Both the position numbers and the translations under genes were made by a program. The notes beneath the pieces are model-generated. The model had not been told where the DNA came from. It was given only the letters and a program-made list of their open reading frames with translations, and searched no databases. Below are positions 56,755 through 64,000 of a DNA stretch of 64,000 nt, one piece after another (positions within the stretch are counted from its first letter, which is position 1; each line of letters starts with the position of its first letter). Source of the stretch: Alopecurus myosuroides (Eukaryota; Streptophyta; Magnoliopsida; Poales; Poaceae); the NCBI GenBank assembly GCA_028641055.1, contig CM054058.1, forward strand, positions 243,150,187-243,214,186, given 5' to 3'.

Positions 56755-59700
56755 TGTAACATCCCAAGTATGAAAACTCCCCTTAGAATGATTGATTTCT
56801 TGTTTATTTAAGTATTGCATCATGTCATCATATTGTTTCCATGTTGTTTGCTTTTGTTTCTAAATTGTTGCATTTGTTTTCCACTGTTTTCACAACTCAA
56901 ATTCAAACCTTACTCAAACAATGTTTTCATACTTGTTCTGTTACAACTTTTGGAATAAAAATAACAAGTGAAAACAACCAAATTGTTCCATTTTATTCCA
57001 TGTTGATCAACTAATAAAATGGTGCTTTTATTTCAATCAATTAATTCTATTTCAATCCAATTTCAAATCAAATGTATTTCAAATCAGTACCTAATTGAAA
57101 CCATGAAATTCATCTCAAAATTGTAATCCTTAAACACATTAAATCATAGGGGTTCCCCTATTCAAAGTTTGTTTTATTAAATGATCACTTAATTAAAATG
57201 CATCCAAATTTGAATTTCAAACAAACATCAAGCAATTTTAAAGTTTTCCGAAAACAAAACTTGGATAATGTTTTCTTCTAACCCAACTAGCTTAACTAAA
57301 TTTTTATAACATTTTTTTGCTAACCAAAACCTTATGTTTTCTTCCTTTTCCAACTTGCTACAAAAAAAAAAGGAGAAAGCAAAATAAAAAGGAAAGAAAC
57401 GCAGGGAGAGGGAGAGAGTGCAGCAGCCCAAGCCCATCTATTTTTTTTGGCCCGATACCCCCTTCAACGTTGTCTTCTTCCTCGCGTGACGTCAACTGTA
57501 CGAACGCAGCAGAACCACTCGATCTCTCCCTCCCCTCCAGGATGGCTGCCGTACCTTGCTCCTCTGCCCCTTAAAACCACCACCGATTCCCCTGCTAACC
57601 CTAACCCTAGCACAGCGCCTCCATCTCCTCTTCCTCTTCCTTCTCTCCTCTCTGCTCTGTACATTCACTGAACCTGAACCCCTTCCATGGCCGAGACTTG
57701 GCCTCCTTGGCGCCACCGAGGTGGCCCTCTCCGAGGATCCCCGAGGGCGGGAATGGAAACGGTGGAGCTCCAGCATCCGCCCCGTCCCCTCGGCTCGAGC
57801 CGGGAGGGCCCCCACCGCCGGCGCCGTCCGCTCCTTCGCCGGCGTTCGCCACTGCCTGCTGCACCTGTCCGCCCGAACCCTTCCTGCTCCGAGCGCTCCA
57901 AGGTGAGGTCCGCTCCCCTCCGGTCCCCTGCCTCCCTCTCTCCCCTTGAACCGCATCACCGCACCACCCCCACGCGCCTCCCTGTTTCCCCTCCGGCGAG
58001 CAGGCCGACTGCAGCCATCGACCATTGTCCGCTCGATCTGAAGCAGTACCTGTTCGATTCAGTTACGTTCAGAGAAAAAATCCCGCGCGGCCACCCCTCA
58101 AAACCCCCCCGAGTCCCCTTCCATCACAACCCGAGTTCAGTCCCACTGGTTGGTTCCTCAGCGCAGGAATCAGGAGGTGGGGGGATCAAATCCCACCCCC
58201 TGCACATTAACAAACTTTTTTATTTTTGTATTGTTTGGTCACAAAACTTCTCAGTAATCACAACTAGACCCCTGGTATTTAATCTAGTCCCTGTAAAAAT
58301 ATTTCCTAAGTCCCTAGATCATAAAAAATGGCAGATTTGCACTATTTCTTGTAAATGGCATAATAAATTCATTTTAACTCCAAATCCAACATTTTTAATA
58401 TGTTTTCAATACCAAATTAAATGATCTATCCAAATATAAAATTTGTTTACTGTTTTGAATATTTTAAATTGGTGCAAAATTTGAAAACTTGTCAAATTCA
58501 CTTAAACTTGCAAAATTCATAACTTGCTCATAAAAATTCCAAATTTCACAAACCAAATATGTTTTCCAATCAATTTTTCATGTACTTTCCAAATATAAAT
58601 TTTGTTTGCTGTTTTGAATAATTTAAATTGCTGAAAACAACTGTTTCTTGTTTATTGCAATTAAAATTGCCAAAATAATAACTTGCTCATTTTAAATCCA
58701 ATTTCCACAAATGAAACATGTTTTCCATGCAAAATTAAACCACCTTTTCAAATATAAAATTTGTTTCATGTTTTGAATAATTAAAATTGGTTAAATAATT
58801 TAAATCTTGTTTAATTCATTTAATATTGCTAAATTCATAACTTGATCAAATCAAATTCTTTTGGGACATATAAAATATGTTTTCAAATCATAAAAGCATA
58901 ACCTTTTCAAATATGAATCTCACTTAATGTTTTGAACAAATAAAAATTCAAATAAGTTCATGTTTGAATTAAATTCATTTAATCCTTGCTTAAACTTGTG
59001 TAATTCATAAAATAATTTATTTGAAATCCTTTTTCAACAAGTGAAACATGTATTCCAACTAAAATCTTGTTTTCTTTTCAAATATGAACTTTGTTATCTA
59101 TTTTGAACAATTTAACTTGATGAAAACAACAAATGCTTGTGTGACATCTTTAAGTAACCAAATTTTCCAAACTTAATAAATGGTTTCCAAACCTTGTTAA
59201 ACTTCTTTTCCACTTGCATCTAATGTTGTTATTTTGTTGTTATCATCATCCATGCATCATGCTAATCCACTTTCATACGATGATTAGTTGTAAAACAATT
59301 AATTCAACCATAATTCATGGGCTTTCCATATGCAATCCAAAATTGCATATGGGTCCATTTAATTTGTGTTATCTTGTCAACTAGGTTACTATTGATGCAT
59401 CAATTAAACTATCATGCATCATTCCTTTGATTGTGCATTATGCCATGATATTGATTGTTTATCTTTCTACATTGTTTGTTTGCTTCTTCTCGGATACACG
59501 ACGACGTTGAGACCGACGATACTTACGACACCCCTTCTAAGGAGTTAGCTCAGTACCAGGCTACTGGGTTTTGCAGGCAAGTTATCACTCACATGAACCA
59601 CTGTGTTCCTTTCAACATTGGTTACCGATACTTTCCGTTGTTCTTTTCTGCTAGCCTTAGTAGTAGTTATTCTGTTACGAACCTATCACATGAATCCCTT

Positions 59701-61339
59701 AACCCTGATATTGCCTCACCTCCAATCCTATCACCCCTTTGGTTGAGCCCGTGTCTTACTAGCATGCTTAGGTTGCTTTTGCTCGAGTCTGTTACCCGTT
59801 ACTTACTGTTACTACTTCTATTACGTTGTGGGGGCTCGATGTTTAATCAATCAATCATGCTAATGTTACTAGTAATAATAAATTTGATGATAAGGCACCG
59901 GCAGGAGGCCCATGAGAGGTTTTGGAGCCTGCTAGTGTCGACCCTAATAGGAAAAGGGTCTTGTCTACTGATCCATGATGAGCGCACTACCCGCATTTGG
60001 GAAGCGAGTATGGGCGCCCCCCTCAACTTGACCTGATTCGCATCTCGTCCAAATCACCTCATTTAGTTCGTGTTTTCCATTTGCCGCATGCATGTTTTTG
60101 CGAGCCCAGGCCAGGGTGGAACTTTCGTAGTCGGCATATAGGGGGACACGTTCTTAGAGTGCTATGAGGGTCCATTTTCTTCTGGGCTCGATTAGCCGTG
60201 CGCCCAAGGTGCTTTGGGCTTGATGCGAAGAATGGTTGGTTGTGTTGAGTACCCCGCTTGGTGGAAGGGCCTTTCCATCTGGCGGGTTATTCATGAGTGT
60301 ACGGCCAAATTGGTGCAACCCTGCAGGGATAATCTTCTCGAGAAGCCGTGTTTTCCGCGGTTATGGATTACTTGGTGAAAGTACTGGCTAACAAGTACTC
60401 AGGACAACTTAAACATAATGATCGAACATGTTACACCCAATGATTAATAACTTGACTAGTAATAGGCTTATCGACACAATAATTTGAACCATCATTAATT
60501 TCAACCGTGTGAGTTATCCTCGGATTGCTTCTTTGGATAAGGGGCGAGATCCAGGATGGGTTTGCTTGAAGTTATATTCCAGTTGGTTACAATCCTCGAT
60601 CTTATCTCCTTTCTGTTAGCCGGCAGTTGTAGTATGTTTCTGTAGTTGTGTAGAGCAGCAGTTGCAGCATCTTTTATATCCCTTTCCTTTCCGTTGAACC
60701 AAGGCATCTGTGCTTGGTGTTGACGGGTTACACTTGGTGAACTGTGCGTCTTGCTTGCCAGTACGTTTATGTACTGACCCCTTTGGGGCTGTGGTTACGC
60801 AGACGGCGTTTCGAGGATCTCCATGGTGGCTACTACGTGGATCATGAGAGACTGCTGACGAGTAGATAGCGGACCCGGGCAGGATCCGAGACTTGTGGAT
60901 GGGCTCCGTCTGTTTGTTTCCGGCCTCTTAGGCCTATTTGGTTCTTGTTTGTACTCAGACATGTTGAATGCTTCCGCTGTATTGTACTGATGTATTGTTG
61001 GGGCATGTGCCCTCTGAATGACTGTATTTGCTATCTCTGCTCTAATGAGAGCCAATTGCAACTTATTTCAATCTATTGTGTCGTAAGAGATCTGTTGTGA
61101 TATCAGTTGTTAAACGCCGTTGACGTACCATGTGTGTATGGTTTGAAGTACGTCGACGGAAGTGCCTTTGATCTCTAGTGGATAGTTTACATCGACGATG
61201 GAATAGCAGGGCTTGTGTTGTCGCGCATAAGCGCAGGCCTACCAGGAAGCTGGGACGTGGGAGCAGTTATGCCCCATAATCCAAGCATCTGCTATCCAGT
61301 TCGTACGGTGAGTATCCCCTAGAAAATCAGGGTGCGACA
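56755..61339 (+). repeat. 5' LTR, 4.6 kb
   Basis: TGTAACATCCC to GGGTGCGACA. It has an AT-rich first 700 bases, a GC-rich core (57480-58210) with AACCCTAACCCTAG near 57597 and TTAAAA at 57573 as a weak TATA candidate, an AT-rich middle (58220-59450), and a mixed 3' part. Frames such as 57492-58025 and 59455-60036 have no protein likeness. Confidence 0.88.
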
Positions 61340-61341
61340 AA

Positions 61342-61353
61342 TGGTATCAGAGC
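61342..61353 (+). other. Primer-binding site, Met tRNA type (LARD-like element)
   Basis: TGGTATCAGAGC begins two bases after the LTR end. Confidence 0.93.
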
Positions 61354-62336
61354 CTGTCTGCCTGTAGGATCCCCTTTTTACTGGTCGCAGTTGAGTCTAG
61401 AAACTATTTTGTAGCTATATAGGAAAAATGAAACGTGAGAGTAGGAATTCTGCCATTTTATTTCTTTCCCCACCCACCCTCCCTTTTTCTGGTAAGAAGT
61501 GCAACGTTGTTTTTCCCTTCTCATCTAAACTTTCAAGTTAGGATTTCACGGATTCTGGTTTCTCTAGGATGGTTATATCTACTAGACCATAGGAATGGAG
61601 GTGGTTGTGACATGATTTATCATGTTGCCTACTCATGATTGAGAACGGAGGCGTGTAAGCCCCGGAAGCAGATCCTCTATTCCTTAAGCAGTAGATATTG
61701 ATCCTTTAGAAGCCCGGATGGGTTTTCCGTAGTACCTCAGGAGTTTTGTTCTCGTTTTCCCCGGTGTTGCTTCAATATCCTGTTCTTCTCAACATCCTTT
61801 TCGCCGTTGAAATCTTCTTGTTGTTTTCCAACTCAATTCTTCTACCGGCGTCTAATCAAAACTTCCTCGTAAACTCTTATCCAGTTTAAAGTGTTATTTG
61901 ATACCGGAGCATCACATTCCTTTGTGTCAACAATCTTTTCCACAACATACAACCCAATTCTGGTTCCACTAAGCAATCAAAACTTGTTCACTCCCCGGGA
62001 TCTCAAATGTTGACTTCCAAGATAAGTAAGAACAATCCAATTCTAATGGGAGGCCACATATTCCTCGTTACTCTCATGTTGATGATTCTGACATTGATGA
62101 TTATTCTTGGTGTTGCATTGATGTCAATAACTCTATTCCACCATTCTAGCCAGATAATCTATTCTCCAAATGAATCAAGTTCCATTCAGCTATACACCCT
62201 CAATACAAAAACCTCTCCCTTTACTTGAAATGTTCCGGTGGTTTCCAAATTCCCTGACGTCTACTCAAGAAGTTTCCGGACCTTCTCTTTTCTCAGTAGG
62301 AATCTCGGGGCGCGATTCCTTCAAGGGGGGGCGTTT
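61354..62336 (+). pseudogene. Reduced interior with an aspartic protease remnant
   Basis: Only fragments of coding sequence remain. At 61885-61941 the frame reads FKVLFDTGASHSFVSTIFS, the active-site region of a gypsy protease with DTG at 61900-61908. It decays into stops soon after. Near 62240-62270 a FPDVY-like peptide recalls the start of the protease-RT linker. The stretch ends with the polypurine tract TTCAAGGGGGGGCG at 62319-62332. Gag zinc knuckles, RT, RNase H and integrase are absent. The pattern suggests a large internal deletion of a chromovirus. Confidence 0.75.
62319..62332 (+). other. Polypurine tract of the LARD-like element
   Basis: A run of seven G within TTCAAGGGGGGGCG, four bases before the 3' LTR at 62337. 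Confidence 0.85.
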
Positions 62337-64000
62337 TGTAACATCCCAAGTATGAAAACTCCCCTTAGAATGATTGATTTCTTGTTTATTTAAGTATTGC
62401 ATCATGTCATCATATTGTTTCCATGTTGTTTGCTTTTGTTTCTAAATTGTTGCATTTGTTTTCCACTGTTTTCACAACTCAAATTCAAACCTTACTCAAA
62501 CAATGTTTTCATACTTGTTCTGTTACAACTTTTGGAATAAAAATAACAAGTGAAAACAACCAAATTGTTCCATTTTATTCCATGTTGATCAACTAATAAA
62601 ATGGTGCTTTTATTTCAATCAATTAATTCTATTTCAATCCAATTTCAAATCAAATGTATTTCAAATCAGTACCTAATTGAAACCATGAAATTCATCTCAA
62701 AATTGTAATCCTTAAACACATTAAATCATAGGGGTTCCCCTATTCAAAGTTTGTTTTATTAAATGATCACTTAATTAAAATGCATCCAAATTTGAATTTC
62801 AAACAAACATCAAGCAATTTTAAAGTTTTCCGAAAACAAAACTTGGCTAATGTTTTCTTCTAACCCAACTAGCTTAACTAAATTTTTATAACATTTTTTT
62901 GCTAACCAAAACCTTATGTTTTCTTCCTTTTCCAACTTGCTACAAAAAAAAAGGAGAAAGCAAAATAAAAAGGAAAGAAACGCAGGGAGAGGGAGAGAGT
63001 GCAGCAGCCCAAGCCCATCTATTTTTTTTGGCCCGATACCCCCTTCAACGTTGTCTTCTTCCTCGCGTGACGTCAACTGTACGAACGCAGCAGAACCACT
63101 CGATCTCTCCCTCCCCTCCAGGATGGCTGCCGTACCTTGCTCCTCTGCCCCTTAAAACCACCACCGATTCCCCTGCTAACCCTAACCCTAGCACAGCGCC
63201 TCCATCTCCTCTTCCTCTTCCTTCTCTCCTCTCTGCTCTGTACATTCACTGAACCTGAACCCCTTCCATGGCCGAGACTTGGCCTCCTTGGCGCCACCGA
63301 GGTGGCCCTCTCCGAGGATCCCCGAGGGCGGGAATGGAAACGGTGGAGCTCCAGCATCCGCCCCGTCCCCTCGGCTCGAGCCGGGAGGGCCCCCACCGCC
63401 GGCGCCGTCCGCTCCTTCGCCGGCGTTCGCCACTGCCTGCTGCACCTGTCCGCCCGAACCCTTCCTGCTCCGAGCGCTCCAAGGTGAGGTCCGCTCCCCT
63501 CCGGTCCCCTGCCTCCCTCTCTCCCCTTGAACCGCATCACCGCACCACCCCCACGCGCCTCCCTGTTTCCCCTCCGGCGAGCAGGCCGACTGCAGCCATC
63601 GACCATTGTCCGCTCGATCTGAAGCAGTACCTGTTCGATTCAGTTACGTTCAGAGAAAAAATCCCGCGCGGCCACCCCTCAAAACCCCCCCGAGTCCCCT
63701 TCCATCACAACCCGAGTTCAGTCCCACTGGTTGGTTCCTCAGCGCAGGAATCAGGAGGTGGGGGGATCAAATCCCACCCCCTGCACATTAACAAACTTTT
63801 TTATTTTTGTATTGTTTGGTCACAAAACTTCTCAGTAATCACAACTAGACCCCTGGTATTTAATCTAGTCCCTGTAAAAATATTTCCTAAGTCCCTAGAT
63901 CATAAAAAATGGCAGATTTGCACTATTTCTTGTAAATGGCATAATAAATTCATTTTAACTCCAAATCCAACATTTTTAATATGTTTTCAATACCAAATTA
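62337..64000 (+). repeat. 3' LTR, partial
   Basis: Its 1664 bases are almost identical to 56755-58419. The element and its right target duplication lie beyond the window. Confidence 0.92.

Larger units (their letters stand above)
56755..64000 (+). mobile_element. Very young LARD-like non-autonomous gypsy element (runs off the window)
   Basis: 5' LTR 56755-61339 (4585 bases), Met-type primer site 61342-61353, an interior of only 997 bases, and a 3' LTR from 62337 that leaves the window. Over the 1664 bases that can be compared, the LTRs differ by one substitution (57266 versus 62847) and one base in an A-run, so the insertion is extremely recent. The interior keeps a protease scrap and the polypurine tract but no RT, RNase H or integrase. 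Enzymes must come from a full relative; the TGTAACATCCC start and the AAGGGGGG tract suit a chromovirus parent. Confidence 0.9.

Noticed and set aside
57492..58424. Long overlapping frames (up to 245 codons) in the GC-rich LTR core, repeated at 63073-63791
   Set aside because: They recur exactly because the two LTRs are nearly identical; they overlap on both strands and have low-complexity Pro/Arg/Gly composition without a recognisable domain.
59455..60036. 193-codon plus-strand frame in the LTR
   Set aside because: It lies inside a 4.6 kb LTR, lacks a domain, and its leucine runs come from TTACTACTTCTA-like simple sequence.
1..64000. Host protein-coding gene, rRNA, tRNA, CRISPR array, bacterial operon
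   Set aside because: Every long reading frame with a recognisable domain belongs to a retrotransposon; no other domain, regular spacer array or RNA gene was found on either strand.

Overview
The window is plant nuclear DNA made almost entirely of nested LTR retrotransposons. I found no host gene, rRNA, tRNA or CRISPR. Very long LTRs, initiator-Met-type and TGGCGCC-type primer sites, chromoviruses with C-terminal chromodomain-like tails, a SIRE/Maximus-like copia element and a Tat-type gypsy element with an intron-bearing antisense gene all point to a large grass genome. A Triticeae species (wheat, barley or rye relatives) is most likely, but the species cannot be read from the sequence.

Layout. 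(1) 1-2234 is part of an inverted gypsy-type LTR. (2) 2235-4557 is an inverted copia-type LTR. (3) From about 4605 a plus-strand copia element begins: LTR end, Met-type primer site at 4793, decayed gag 4846-7347. It is cut three times. First, a 15.4 kb minus-strand chromovirus (7353-22773, target duplication AGGGC) sits between gag and protease. Second, a Tat/RIRE2-like gypsy element (23222-42975, duplication CCATG) sits between protease and integrase. This element itself holds a non-autonomous Athila-like element (24072-30935, duplication CGCTA). Third, a decayed minus-strand chromovirus starts at about 49416. Copia integrase, RT, RNase H and an extra 3' ORF resume at 42981-48505. (4) The decayed chromovirus (49416-56295) is broken in gag by an inverted LTR fragment (56296-56754). 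That fragment is in turn interrupted by a very young element (56755 to beyond 64000) with 4.6 kb LTRs and only about 1 kb of internal DNA.

Age order fits the nesting. By eye, LTR differences are about 1 substitution in 1.66 kb for 56755-64000, about 0.4% for 7353-22773, about 2.6% for 24072-30935 and about 10% for 23222-42975. Copia and the 49416 element are riddled with stops and frameshifts.

Most interesting: the 7353-22773 chromovirus is nearly intact and carries an unrecognised 343-residue ORF upstream of gag, a candidate leader intron, and one UAG between protease and RT. The Tat-like element keeps an antisense, intron-bearing gene whose introns repeat a polypurine-tract-like cassette. 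The 56755 element is a young LARD-like parasite that keeps a protease scrap but no replication enzymes. I see no wholly new biological system; these are the best candidates for unusual biology.
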